Below the pieces are notes generated by a model, which was not told where the DNA came from, did not search any database, and worked only from the letters and a program-made list of their open reading frames with translations. Shown piece by piece: positions 8,778 to 18,120 of a stretch of DNA of 64,000 nucleotides. Position numbers and translations under genes: made by a program. Position 1 is the first letter of the stretch. Each line of letters opens with the position of its first letter. This DNA comes from Io17-Chloro-G2 sp965226825. GTDB lineage: Bacteria > Chloroflexota > Dehalococcoidia > Lucifugimonadales > UBA3495. Where the stretch lies: contig CBDDED010000002.1 in assembly GCA_965226825.1 (NCBI GenBank), positions 248,001-312,000 of the forward strand, in the 5' to 3' direction.

Positions 8778-9638
8778 ATGATTTCGCAGGTGCTGCTCCT
8801 GACCAGGTGGGAATGGTACAAGTTGAGCCGGCGGCGCATTCCCTGGGTGCTCCTGGTCATCGCCATGATTGTCCCACAGGCTGTGTTGTGGGGAAGTTTT
8901 GCCGCGTTCCAGTTGGAATCAGGATCGCGGGAGAATTTTTTGCTTCCAAACAGCCTGACCACCGGTCTGAGCATCACGCACGGTGTAGCCATCATTCTGA
9001 TTATGGTCTTGTCCTCGTCGGTAGTCGGGTCCGAATACGGATGGGGAACACTGCGCACCGCTTTGACCAAGGGCACGGGCCGCTGGCAGTTGCTCACATC
9101 GAAGGCGCTGTTGGTGACGGTCCTTGGCTTCCTATTACTCCTGACAGTGTCCGTGACCATCGCAATCAGCAGCGTCATTGCCACTTACTTCACCCTGGAC
9201 GATGGGGGATGGTTTGACGACGCGAGCCGGTGGTCCGAGTTTGGGATAATGCTGGGTAAAGGTACCGTGGGCTTGCTCCCTTACATGATGCTGGGTTTCT
9301 TCTTTTCGGTTTTGACCTCATCATCGGGCACCGGAGTCTCGATTGCCTTGGCCTACCATTTTGTGGTGGAACTGATAGCGGCTCCTTTGCTGTTTGCCCT
9401 GTTTGACTGGTTCGATGTGGTCTACGACTTCGTTCTGGCGCGCGCCGTCGCCAGTTGGATGGCCGACTCCGGAGCAGCCGGAAGCGGCGGGGGCGATCCG
9501 ATAGCATTCGCGTTGGTCGGCGATCTACCGGGTAATCTTCACGGCTTCCTGGTAATGCTGGCGTACATCGCCATAGTTGCTGCCGCATCCTTACTGCTGT
9601 TCCAACTCAGGGACGTCGCCGGAGCCAAGGGCGACTGA
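8778..9638 (+). CDS. ABC-2 type transporter permease
   Basis: 286-residue membrane protein beginning with the amphipathic W-E-W-Y-K-L-S-R-R-R element typical of ABC-2 permeases, followed by about six hydrophobic segments (roughly residues 20-40, 65-85, 105-130, 150-180, 190-215 and 260-280). It pairs with the ATPase gene just upstream to form a two-subunit exporter. A polar loop of about residues 130-160 carries acidic residues. No strong ribosome site is visible before the ATG. The region after its stop is noncoding repeat DNA. Confidence 0.85.
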   Translation: MISQVLLLTRWEWYKLSRRRIPWVLLVIAMIVPQAVLWGSFAAFQLESGSRENFLLPNSLTTGLSITHGVAIILIMVLSSSVVGSEYGWGTLRTALTKGTGRWQLLTSKALLVTVLGFLLLLTVSVTIAISSVIATYFTLDDGGWFDDASRWSEFGIMLGKGTVGLLPYMMLGFFFSVLTSSSGTGVSIALAYHFVVELIAAPLLFALFDWFDVVYDFVLARAVASWMADSGAAGSGGGDPIAFALVGDLPGNLHGFLVMLAYIAIVAAASLLLFQLRDVAGAKGD

Positions 9639-9833
9639 CCCGCCCACACCCGCGTCCACACTCCTGGCCTTTCAGGGCTTTCAGGGCTTTCAGGCAGTCT
9701 GGCCCTGACCACTCCGCTGCGACCGGCCCTATTGCAGTCACTCTGGTTTGACCATCAGGGCGTCGTTCGATTGTCTTCGAATCAACCCGTCATTGTTGAC
9801 ACGGTGGGCATCCGAGGCCTTTTGTTACCTACC

Positions 9834-9868
9834 CCCGCCGTTCTCGCCGCAGTGGGAATCCGGAGCTT
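9834..9868 (-). repeat. Dispersed palindromic repeat, inverted copy
   Basis: On the minus strand this reads as a variant of the dispersed element (GGATTCCCACTGCGGCGAGA). It lies immediately left of the 143-bp tandem array and in opposite orientation to the copies inside the array. Confidence 0.6.
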
Positions 9869-9881
9869 TGATCATGCGCGA

Positions 9882-10424
9882 TGACGCGGCGGGTGGAAAG
9901 ATAGACGTCCCACCAGGTCCATTCCTGCAGACCCGCATCAAGTTGGATGGGAAGAAGGGTTCTGGATCCCCGCTGCGGCGAGGATGACGGGGGTGAGGCT
10001 GCGCCAATACGGTTATGCCAACCAAGACGCGGCGGGTGGAAAGGCAGACGTCCAACCAGGTCCATTCCTGCAAACCCGCATCAGGTTGGATGTGAAGAAG
10101 GGCTCTGGATCCCCGCTGCGGCGAGGATGACGGGAGTGAGGCTGCGCCAAGACGGTTATGCCAACCAAGACGCGGCGGGTGGAAAGGCAGACGTCCAACC
10201 AGGTCCATTCCTGCAGACCCGCATCAGGTTGGATGTGAAGAAGGGCTCTGGATCCCCGCTGCGGTGAGGATGACGGGAGTGAGGCTGCGCCAAGACGGTT
10301 ATGCCAACCAAGACGCGGCGGGTGGAAAGGCAGACGGTCCACCAGGTCCATTCCTGCAGACCCGCATCAGGTTGGATGGGAAGAAGGGCTCTGGATCCCC
10401 GCTGCGGCGAGGATGACGGGGGTG
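9882..10424 (+). repeat. 143-bp tandem repeat array, about four units
   Basis: The anchor GAAGAAGGG occurs at 9951, 10094, 10237 and 10380, giving an exact 143-bp period. Each unit contains a G-C-G-G-C-G-G-G-T-G-G-A-A-A block, a CCAGGTCCATTCCTGCA block and one copy of the dispersed palindromic element (GGATCCCCGCTGCGGCGAGG). The first unit starts with more divergence. Since 143 is not a multiple of three, the repeated open frames here do not behave as coding repeats. Confidence 0.9.
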
Positions 10425-10559
10425 GGGCGGCGGGGGCGACGGGGGCAATCGAAAAGACCTGGTTAGACCATCCCCCGACGGGGGTGAGGCGGCGGGAATG
10501 ACGGGAGTGGGGCGGCGGGGGTGACGGGGGACAATCGAAAGGACTTGGTTAGACTATCC
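10422..10559 (+). repeat. Two copies of a 52-bp G-rich unit
   Basis: Segments 10422-10473 and 10507-10559 match over most of their length (GGGGCGGCGGGGG, then CAATCGAAA and a TTGGTTAGAC-like block), 85 bp apart. They directly follow the 143-bp array. The region from 9639 to 10797 as a whole shows no credible gene. Confidence 0.65.
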
Positions 10560-10797
10560 TCTCGGTTGACCCGCAGGACACCTCAACGCGTTTTTCGGGT
10601 ATTTCCATTGTCATTGGGTTGCAGCGTTTACTCAGCGTTTGTATTTGTTTCCGGTGGAACAATTTCGCAACCGCTTCCGTCATGATAAGAGTGAACTCTT
10701 CGGGGCAACTCCCTGAAGGGGACCGTAGGAATCACTGGGGTGCGTGCCGGCTACACGGCCCGGCGCCCCAGCCATTCGATCCCTGTGGAGGACCGAA

Positions 10798-13700
10798 ATG
10801 AAATTGAGAATGCTCTGGATCACAGCGGTGACAATTGCGGTTCTAGGCTTGGGCGCAGTGGCCTGCGACGGACGTATAACGGGTCCAGCCGCCCCCGGCG
10901 CCGAGATTACCAGGGTCAGGCCCAGTCCCACTGCCGAAGGGGGTGGAAGCCTACCCACCACCGCTCCCACAACTGTACCCGCTCCTACACCGACCGCTGT
11001 CCTCACTGCTGTTCCTGTTCCGGCGCCGGCAGTGGTACCCGCTGCTACCCCCGCTCCGGTGTTAACGGACAACGTAGACGGGTATATGGCTCTGGCTCCA
11101 GCTACCCTGCGGTCAGGCCAACGGGAAAGTATCTCCATCTCCCTGTTTTCCGGTGGAGAGCCGGCTAGAGGGGAAGTGAACCTGGCGCTGATGCTACGGG
11201 GAAGCGCCCTGGCCGAGTCCAGCGGCTATATCCATGGGAGCGGCACGGTCTCAATCGAGGTCCCCGACATTGCTCCGGGCGACTATTCCCTGAGGATCGA
11301 CGGCGACGGATTTAGAGACACAGCGGAGGTGCGGGTTGAAGATGGAACGGTCCTTTTTCTGGAGACCGATAAGCCGGTGTACAAACCGGGGCAAGAAATT
11401 CTAATACGAACCCTGCGGTTGGGGCCCGAGCTCAAGCCGCTGCCTGGGGATGTGACCGTCGAAATCCAGGACGCCAAAGGTTTAAAGGTCTACCGGGAAG
11501 AAACGACAACCGACGACTTCGGAATGGCAACTTTGAGGATGCCCCTTTCCAACGAACCCAACCTCGGGGTCTGGAAAGTGACCACCAACTCGGGGGAACA
11601 GACGGCCCAAGTGGACGTCCGGGTTGAAGAGTACGTCCTGCCGAAGTACGAAATCAGTGTACAGCTTCCGAAGAATTGGGTCCTGGCCGGGGAGACGCTC
11701 ACGGGCGACATTTCCGCGGAGTATAGCTTTGGCAAACCGGTCCGGGGAGAGGTGGAGATAGTCGCTTCACGCTACGTCGGCGTCTGGAAGGAATTCGCCA
11801 CGTTCACCAGCGACATCGACGGCGCGACCTCCTTTGAGCTGCCGGCGGTGGGCTACGTATCCGGGGTGCCCGGCGCCGGGGGACAAGGCAACCTCACCCT
11901 GGAAGTCACCGTAGCGGAGAAATCCACCGGCTACGTTGAAAGAACCACCCGTCTCCTCACGGTAGCCAATGCGCCGGTGAACCTTCAGATAATTCCGGAG
12001 AGTCCCGCGTTCAAGCCGTCGCTGCCGTTCTCATTGATGTTGGTGACGGAAACCCCGGACAACTTGCCGGTCAGCCAGAGGGTAACCGTCAACCTGACCT
12101 ATTTGGACGGGGACTTGCAAGCAATTGAGCAAAAGTCAGTCGCCGCCAGGACCGAGAGGGGCAAGGCCATGCTCCAGATCACGCCTCCCCGGGAGGCTGT
12201 GGCCCTAACCATTCAAGCGCAGTCGGGCAGAGCTAATGCCTACCTCAACCTGGAAGCGAGCTATTCGCCATCAGGCAATTTCATACACGTAGAACTATTG
12301 GGTGACGGTCTGCTCAACGTGGGAGAGCAGGCCCGATTCAGGGTATCGTCCACCCGCGAAGCCGGGAATTTCTACTATGAGGTGATTTCCAGGGGGAAGG
12401 TGGTGTTTTCGGATTCGTCCAGGTCACCGGACATAGCCTTCGGCCTCACACCGATAATGGGGCCTTCATCCAGGTTGGTGGTGTACCAGATACTGCCCAA
12501 CAACGAAGTGGCCGCAGACTACATCCCGTTCAACGTGGCCGCCGTCTATCCCCTGGACACGTCGGTTGCTTTTGGCGCTGATGAAGTCCGCCCGGGTGAG
12601 ACAGTGGATGTCAACGTTTCGACCTCGGGGCCGGCCAAAATAGGGCTGAGCGCGGTGGACCGTTCAGTGTACATCCTGGCAGAAAATCGCCAGAACCTTC
12701 AACAGGTATTTGCCGAGTTGGACCGACTTTACATGCAGCCCCAGGTTGAGCTGCATGAGGCCCGCTCCTTCTCTCGAGAGGTTACGACCCGCGGGGCGGG
12801 CGAGGCTTTCCAGGACGCTGGCCTGGTGGTGATATCCAATCTGAAAGTACCCGCCGGTAAAAGCTTCAGCCGGAAGGGAGAGCAGCAAGAATCCGGTGTT
12901 TTCGATTTCCTGAGACGGATCTTCCGCCGAGAAAAAGGCGCCGACGGGGTTGAGGTAATGGAAGAGATGGCCTCGGCCGCTTTCGATGCATCTTCCCCCG
13001 CAGCACAGCCGCAACAGCAACTGGCGGAAGTATCAAGAGTGCGCCAGTTCTTCCCGGAGACATGGCTGTGGTCCGACGTGATGACGGATGACCTGGGCCA
13101 GGCATCGGTCCCAGTGCAGGCGCCGGATAGCATAACCACCTGGATGCTGCGGGGGGTTGCCCTGTCCCAGGAACACGGTCTTGGAATCGCCGAGGCGGAG
13201 CTTCGGGTATTCCAGCCCTTCTTCCTGCAGGTAGACCTGCCTTATGCAGCGGTCCGGGGCGAGGAGTTCCCAGTCAAGGTCGCCCTCTACAACTACCTGG
13301 ACACGCCGCAGGAATTCTTCGTCGAACTGGAAGAGCGGGAAGACTTCGAGTTGTTGGACGTTGCCTCGAAGTCGGTCACCGTCGCGCCGAGCGACATCGG
13401 CGGCCTGGAATTCAAGATAAGATTGACCGATCTTGGCCATGTCCCGATCAAGGTAACCGCCCGCAGCCGGGAGGCGGCCGACGCCGTGGTCAAAGACCTG
13501 CTGGTAGAGCCCGAGGGTGTTGCCCACGAAACGGTCGAAAACATGATCCTGTCGCCGGGAGAGACCCTTACGGTCAACAATGTAACTCCCGCCGGATCGA
13601 TTCCCGGGTCGGCCCGCACTCGCGTTACTCTCACCGGCAGCTACCTCAGCCAGACCCTGGAGGGCTTGGAAGGGTTGTTGCGGATGCCGTTCGGCTGCGG

Positions 13701-15129
13701 GGAGCAGAACATGATCCTCTTTGCACCCAACGTCTTCGTTGCCGAATACCTGGAGAAGACCGGCCAGCTTAAGCCCGAGGTCATGGCCAAGGCCGAGCAT
13801 CTGATGATAACCGGTTACCAGCGCGAGCTCACCTACCGCCGAGGCGACGGCAGTTTCTCCGCATTCGGGGACAGCGACGAAGAAGGTAGCCTGTGGCTCA
13901 CGGCGTTTGTGTTGAAAACCTTCAATCAAGCCCAGGGGCATATCTACATGGACGACGAAGTCCTCCAGGGCGCCGCGGCGTGGATCCTCAAGCACCAGAG
14001 AGACGACGGTTCCTTCAAGCCCGTGGGATTCCTTCACCACAAGGAACTTCTGGGCGGTCTGCGAGGGAACACGGCCCTCACCGCCTACGTTGCCATCGCC
14101 CTTCAGGAAGCCGGTGAGGTGGGCAGAGCGGCCAAAGCCCGGGAATACCTGGCCGGGCAACTAGATGCCATCGAAGACCCTTACACCATGGCAATGGTCG
14201 CCTATGCTCTTGCCCTGGGCCAGAGCAGCCAGGCCGGTGACGCCTACGACAAGCTGATGTCAATGGCGATTCAAGACGGCAACGGGTTGCACTGGGGTGA
14301 TGTTCCGGCTGCCTCCAATAAGCGGCAGTCGTCCGAGCCAGGGAGGAGCGCCGCGGTGGAAACCACCGGGTACGCCATCCTGGCGCTGCTGGAACAAGGC
14401 GATCGGGTCAGTGCATCGAGTGCCGCCCGGTGGTTGGTTTCGCAACGGAACGCGTTCGGAGGGTTTGGGTCAACACAAGACACGGTAGTGGGACTTCAGG
14501 CACTGATCGAATTCGCAACCCACGCCAGGTTCGACGTGGACATGACCGTCAACCTGAAATCTGGCGACTGGAGCCATCAGGTCAAAATAAATGAAGCAAA
14601 CGCTGACCTGGTCAAGGTCCTGGACGTGCCGATCGGCGACGATCTGCTGATTTCCACTGAAGGCAGCGGCGAGGTGGTGGCGCAGGTGGTCCGGCGGTTC
14701 AACCGGCCGGAAGTCGATCTGCAACCGGTCAGCATGTTTGATATTGAGGTCACTTACAGCGCCGACCAAATAGAAGTCAATGACCGGATAACCGTGACCT
14801 CCGTCGTCCGGTTCACCCCTCCGATTCCGGCGGAGGCGGGGATGGTGGTCCTGGACGTTTCGGTCCCCACCGGGTTCGCCCCCGTGGTTGAAGGGATCGA
14901 GAAGCTGGTGTCCGGGAACGCCAAGATCAAGCGCTTCGACCTGGCCGGGCGGAAAGTAATTCTGTACATCGAAGACCTGGCGCCGGAGGAGACGCTGCGA
15001 ATACAGTTTGACGCCGTGGCCCTATATCCGGTACGGGCGCAACCGGTCACGTCGCAGGTATACTCCTACTACAATCCGCAGTGGAGGACCGAGGTCCTGG
15101 GAGAAAGCGTAACCGTTAGCGGCAATTAG
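10798..15129 (+). CDS. Lipoprotein-like alpha-2-macroglobulin family protein with thioester
   Basis: 1443-residue protein starting at ATG 10798, which follows GGAGGA and opens a signal peptide ending A-V-A-C23 (candidate lipid-anchored cysteine, with a non-ideal lipobox). A Pro/Thr/Ala-rich stalk (about 35-95) precedes macroglobulin-type beta domains, including E-T-D-K-P-V-Y-K-P-G-Q and E-Y-V-L-P-K-Y-E. The thioester site G-C967-G-E-Q-N-M is intact and is followed by the alpha-helical toroid (residues about 970-1250, with G-N-T-A-L-T-A-Y-V). A receptor-binding-like C-terminal domain completes the protein. The family traps proteases by covalent linkage after bait-region cleavage. The motifs look closer to animal A2M/complement than to the E. 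coli YfhM type. No penicillin-binding protein 1C gene is adjacent. It likely sits outside the membrane as a defence against proteases. Confidence 0.92.
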   Translation: MKLRMLWITAVTIAVLGLGAVACDGRITGPAAPGAEITRVRPSPTAEGGGSLPTTAPTTVPAPTPTAVLTAVPVPAPAVVPAATPAPVLTDNVDGYMALAPATLRSGQRESISISLFSGGEPARGEVNLALMLRGSALAESSGYIHGSGTVSIEVPDIAPGDYSLRIDGDGFRDTAEVRVEDGTVLFLETDKPVYKPGQEILIRTLRLGPELKPLPGDVTVEIQDAKGLKVYREETTTDDFGMATLRMPLSNEPNLGVWKVTTNSGEQTAQVDVRVEEYVLPKYEISVQLPKNWVLAGETLTGDISAEYSFGKPVRGEVEIVASRYVGVWKEFATFTSDIDGATSFELPAVGYVSGVPGAGGQGNLTLEVTVAEKSTGYVERTTRLLTVANAPVNLQIIPESPAFKPSLPFSLMLVTETPDNLPVSQRVTVNLTYLDGDLQAIEQKSVAARTERGKAMLQITPPREAVALTIQAQSGRANAYLNLEASYSPSGNFIHVELLGDGLLNVGEQARFRVSSTREAGNFYYEVISRGKVVFSDSSRSPDIAFGLTPIMGPSSRLVVYQILPNNEVAADYIPFNVAAVYPLDTSVAFGADEVRPGETVDVNVSTSGPAKIGLSAVDRSVYILAENRQNLQQVFAELDRLYMQPQVELHEARSFSREVTTRGAGEAFQDAGLVVISNLKVPAGKSFSRKGEQQESGVFDFLRRIFRREKGADGVEVMEEMASAAFDASSPAAQPQQQLAEVSRVRQFFPETWLWSDVMTDDLGQASVPVQAPDSITTWMLRGVALSQEHGLGIAEAELRVFQPFFLQVDLPYAAVRGEEFPVKVALYNYLDTPQEFFVELEEREDFELLDVASKSVTVAPSDIGGLEFKIRLTDLGHVPIKVTARSREAADAVVKDLLVEPEGVAHETVENMILSPGETLTVNNVTPAGSIPGSARTRVTLTGSYLSQTLEGLEGLLRMPFGCGEQNMILFAPNVFVAEYLEKTGQLKPEVMAKAEHLMITGYQRELTYRRGDGSFSAFGDSDEEGSLWLTAFVLKTFNQAQGHIYMDDEVLQGAAAWILKHQRDDGSFKPVGFLHHKELLGGLRGNTALTAYVAIALQEAGEVGRAAKAREYLAGQLDAIEDPYTMAMVAYALALGQSSQAGDAYDKLMSMAIQDGNGLHWGDVPAASNKRQSSEPGRSAAVETTGYAILALLEQGDRVSASSAARWLVSQRNAFGGFGSTQDTVVGLQALIEFATHARFDVDMTVNLKSGDWSHQVKINEANADLVKVLDVPIGDDLLISTEGSGEVVAQVVRRFNRPEVDLQPVSMFDIEVTYSADQIEVNDRITVTSVVRFTPPIPAEAGMVVLDVSVPTGFAPVVEGIEKLVSGNAKIKRFDLAGRKVILYIEDLAPEETLRIQFDAVALYPVRAQPVTSQVYSYYNPQWRTEVLGESVTVSGN

Positions 15130-15232
15130 GCGTGGGGAGTACTTGGATTGGGGAGGGTCCCGGGGGCTGCGCAGCCCTCCGGGGCCCTCAAGACCGAATG
15201 GGGGAACTACGATTGGTCGGGGTGCGGCCAAC

Positions 15233-15528
15233 CGGGTCCGCCAACCTGTCGTATCTTGGTTGCCATGACCGTGTTGGCGCATCGAAAGGGCTCTGGATTC
15301 CCGCTGCGGCGAGAATGACGGTGGGGGGCGGCGAGGCAATTGCATCCTAACCTGGCAAAGCGTTATCACAGTCGGGATGCCATGGTTCTGGTCCTGGTCA
15401 ACTACGGATTTTTCGAAGAGTCACGTTTGAAGGATGCGGCCAAGAATTAAGATGGGATTGCCCTGCAGCCGGCGCCTGCATCCAACGCCAACATTCAACG
15501 CCAACGTTCAGCGCCGCTGGCCAAATTA
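15233..15528 (+). repeat. Long direct repeat, copy 1
   Basis: Begins CGGGTCCGCCAACCTGTCG and runs to the GCCGCTGGCCAAATTA block at about 15528. It includes one dispersed palindromic element (15285-15325), a TTATCACAG..GGATGCC block and an AACGCCAACGTTCA-type microrepeat. It closely matches copy 2, with small indels. Confidence 0.85.
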
Positions 15529-15585
15529 AGGAATCGGCCAAGGATCAAGATGCGATTGCCCTGACGGAGAGTCCAAGTAGGAACG

Positions 15586-15906
15586 CGGGTCCGCCAACCT
15601 GTCGCATCTTCGTTGCCATAACCGTGTTGGCCCATAGAAAGGGCTCTGGATCCCCGCTGCGGCGAGGATGACGGTTGGGGGCGGCGAGGCAATTGCATCT
15701 TAACGGGCAAAGCGTTATCACAGCCGGGATGCCGTGGTTCTGGTCCTGGTCAACTACGGATTTTTCGAGGAGTCACGGTTGAAGGATGCGGCCAGGAATT
15801 AAGATGGGATTACCCGGCATCCAACGCCAGCAGCCGACGCCAACCGCCTCCGTCCACCGTCCAACGCCAACGTTCAATGCCAACGTTCAACGCCGCTGGC
15901 CAAATT
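15586..15906 (+). repeat. Long direct repeat, copy 2
   Basis: Second copy of the preceding unit, offset by 353 bp at its left end and 378 bp at its right end because of extra AACGCCAAC-type microrepeats. It contains a dispersed palindromic element at 15638-15676. The whole interval from 15130 to 15990 appears noncoding. Confidence 0.85.
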
Positions 15907-15990
15907 TATGATACGCTTGGCCCTGACCTACAACGGGTTGACCCCGGACGGCCAGCAACCGCGGCTTCGGCACGCGGGAAGCGAGGAATT

Positions 15991-16452
15991 ATGGCAAGGA
16001 TCAAGCACATTGCGCTCCACACCGAAGACCCTGCGAAAACCGCCGAGTTCTACAAGGAAGTGTTCGGGTTGGATGAGCTCCGGCGCGAACCCAGGGAAAC
16101 CGGCGAAGACGGCGTCTGGCTCACCGATGGCTACATATACTTTGCCATCCTGAAGTTTGGCGGCGAACAAGCTCCCAACCTGGGTGAGGGTTCCTCCACC
16201 GTGAAGGGCGTGCATCACATCGGATTCTACGTCGATGATCTCGAAGAGGCATGCGCGACCATGGAACGGGCCGACTCCACCGAATGCGATGGCAGCAGCA
16301 AGGTAAACCGCAAATTCAAAGGCCCCGACGGCCTGATGATAGACCTGCGCGCCAGGGGGTGGGACGAACAAATCAGGGCTCGCAGCACGCTGTATCAACT
16401 TGTCGAAGCGCCGCCGGCCGCGCGGCCGCGGGAGCAAACGGCTGCCGATTAG
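15991..16452 (+). CDS. VOC (glyoxalase/bleomycin resistance) family protein
   Basis: 153-residue single-domain protein of the vicinal oxygen chelate fold. It shows the opening beta strand K-H-I-A-L-H-T-E-D-P, a second module starting G-V-H-H-I-G-F-Y-V-D-D-L, and a closing G-P-D-G-L-M-I-D-L. Putative metal ligands are the two module His residues (in I-A-L-H and H-H-I-G) and an acidic residue near the end. ATG at 15991 follows GCGAGG. The family includes lyases, dioxygenases and binding proteins; no substrate can be assigned. It stands alone between a repeat region and an MFS gene. Confidence 0.82.
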   Translation: MARIKHIALHTEDPAKTAEFYKEVFGLDELRREPRETGEDGVWLTDGYIYFAILKFGGEQAPNLGEGSSTVKGVHHIGFYVDDLEEACATMERADSTECDGSSKVNRKFKGPDGLMIDLRARGWDEQIRARSTLYQLVEAPPAARPREQTAAD

Positions 16453-16758
16453 GCGTTAGTCGCGGATGTTTCCCGCACATGCCCGCGTAAGCCTTGCCGG
16501 GAAGGCAACTCCCGGCGTCCAGGCCCCCTAACCCAATTGGAGATGGCCAGACCCGGCTACGCGGACCTGTCAGCCAACAATAGGCGAGTTCAAGAGCAGA
16601 CCCCATCTGGTAGGATGCAAGCCAAAGCCTAACCCAGAGTAAAATCCCGTGCCCCGTCCGCCAAGGTTGGACGGGGCACAGATAGTCAGGCGACCTAGAT
16701 TACCACCATACAAGGAATAATCGACTGGCATCCCCGCACGCCGTTTTTCTACGGTTGG
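16453..16758. other. 306-bp intergenic region with perfect 11-bp inverted repeat
   Basis: No gene is seen. It contains the hairpin at 16649-16679, and upstream of the MFS gene the reading frame is open from 16699 without an ATG, GTG or TTG. Confidence 0.5.
16649..16679. terminator. Perfect 11-bp inverted repeat, possible terminator
   Basis: GTGCCCCGTCC (16649-16659) and GGACGGGGCAC (16669-16679) are perfect complements around a 9-base loop. There is no T-run after it on the + strand, so it may be a terminator without a canonical tail, or an operator. Confidence 0.5.
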
Positions 16759-18102
16759 TTGGTTCTTGGCCTGGTGGCCCTTGGCTCATTTGTCGCGACC
16801 AGCATCGCCGGCGTGGTGCTGGGCGGCATCCAGGGGTCGATCATCGATGATACCCAATGGAATCGCGCCTCGATAGGCCTGGCAGCCGGCCTGGGGGTTT
16901 GGGGCACGGGCATCTCAGGGCCCATGATCGGCAGGTTGGTCGACCGGTACGGCGCCCGCAAGCTGATGGTTCCTGGAACTCTTATCCTGGGCGTCTCCCT
17001 TTTCTCCATGATATGGGTCCACCACCTGTGGCAGTTTTTCCTCATTGCAATCGTGGCCCGAACCGTCAGCCAGCCGATTCTTATCGGCGTAGTGCCCCGG
17101 ACCGTTGCGGTCAACTTTTTTCGCAGGCGCCGGAACGTTGCCCTGGCGGTTATCTCGGTGTTCCGCCCATTCTCCGGTGCGGTAAACATTCAGCTATTCG
17201 CGGTGCTGGCAACGGCTTATGGATGGCGGGCGACGTTCGGGTTTCTGGGTGTTTTCAGCCTTGCCCTGACCGTGCCGATGGCGCTCTTGATCCGCCGCCG
17301 CCCCGAGGACATTGGCCTGCTGCCCGACGGCGACACAGCATTCTACGATGGCTCCGACCGGGCGCCGGAACCGGGACCGGCTGGAACGAGTCCGCCTGAC
17401 ACCGGGACGACTGAATCCGGGCCCGGGGGGCCCGGTCAATCACCCGGCAGATCCAACTCTGGGCAACCGCGCCCAACCCTGGTTGCGCAGCCCGAGGTTA
17501 GCTGGACCGCCCGGGAAGCCCTTCGCACCCGAGCCTACTGGCTGGTGGCGTTCAGCGCTTTCCTGGCAACGACGGCCCACACGAGCATCGGGTTTAGCCT
17601 GGTGCCATATTTGAGCCAGGCCGCCAGCATATCAAACACACAGGCTGCGGGAGTGCTTAGCATCAGCACCGCCCTGGTGCTGTCCAACCTGGGTTGGGGA
17701 TGGGTGGCGGGGAAAGTTGGCCCAAGGGTGTGCATTTTCGCCTCAACCATCCTGGCGATAGTGCTGATCATCTACCTGTTTACCGTTCAGTCGATATTTG
17801 ACGCTTACCTGTTCGGGATCCTCTGGGGGCTTGGAACCAGCGCCACCGAAGTATTGATTTCCATTTTGTTGGCCCGTTACTACGGCCGCAATTCCTATGG
17901 GAGCATTGCCGGGGCCATGCGCCCCTTCGAAGCCGCCGGATTGGGCATCGGGTCCATTCTTGGTGGGCTGATTTATGATTTGACCGGCAGTTACGAAGGC
18001 CTGTTTTACGAGTCTATCGTGGCCAGCGCCCTGGCCCTGGTACTAATTACCCTGGCCAAGGCCCCGGTCCGCCCGGTTGCAGCAACCCCGTCTTCGGCTT
18101 AG
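16759..18102 (+). CDS. MFS transporter
   Basis: At least 447 residues with twelve hydrophobic segments and the A-loop motif G-R-L-V-D-R-Y-G-A-R after helix 2, typical of MFS monocarboxylate/oxalate-formate-type carriers. A polar Pro/Gly/Ser-rich loop (about residues 195-250) joins the halves. The first standard start codon is TTG 16759, but the preceding in-frame codons encode H-P-R-T-P-F-F-Y-G-W, the usual N-terminus of such carriers, with no ATG/GTG/TTG. AAGGA at 16711-16715 stands 4 bases before an ATC codon at 16720, so a rare start or a base error is likely. Substrate unknown. Confidence 0.85.
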   Translation: MVLGLVALGSFVATSIAGVVLGGIQGSIIDDTQWNRASIGLAAGLGVWGTGISGPMIGRLVDRYGARKLMVPGTLILGVSLFSMIWVHHLWQFFLIAIVARTVSQPILIGVVPRTVAVNFFRRRRNVALAVISVFRPFSGAVNIQLFAVLATAYGWRATFGFLGVFSLALTVPMALLIRRRPEDIGLLPDGDTAFYDGSDRAPEPGPAGTSPPDTGTTESGPGGPGQSPGRSNSGQPRPTLVAQPEVSWTAREALRTRAYWLVAFSAFLATTAHTSIGFSLVPYLSQAASISNTQAAGVLSISTALVLSNLGWGWVAGKVGPRVCIFASTILAIVLIIYLFTVQSIFDAYLFGILWGLGTSATEVLISILLARYYGRNSYGSIAGAMRPFEAAGLGIGSILGGLIYDLTGSYEGLFYESIVASALALVLITLAKAPVRPVAATPSSA

Positions 18103-18120
18103 CCGGTTGCCTCAGGGTTT

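Noticed and set aside
9720..9800. Possible tRNA because of a TTCGAATC-like stretch
   Set aside because: No cloverleaf arms or acceptor stem can be drawn around it.
9825..10351. Open frames across the 143-bp repeat array resembling repeat proteins
   Set aside because: The 143-bp period is not a multiple of three and the same frames occur on both strands; this is noncoding repeat DNA.
9882..10424. CRISPR array suggested by regular repeats
   Set aside because: Units are contiguous 143-bp near-identical copies with no unique spacers and no cas genes nearby.
13033..14160. Minus-strand 375-codon frame inside the A2M gene
   Set aside because: Shadow frame of a high-GC gene; no start signals or recognisable protein.
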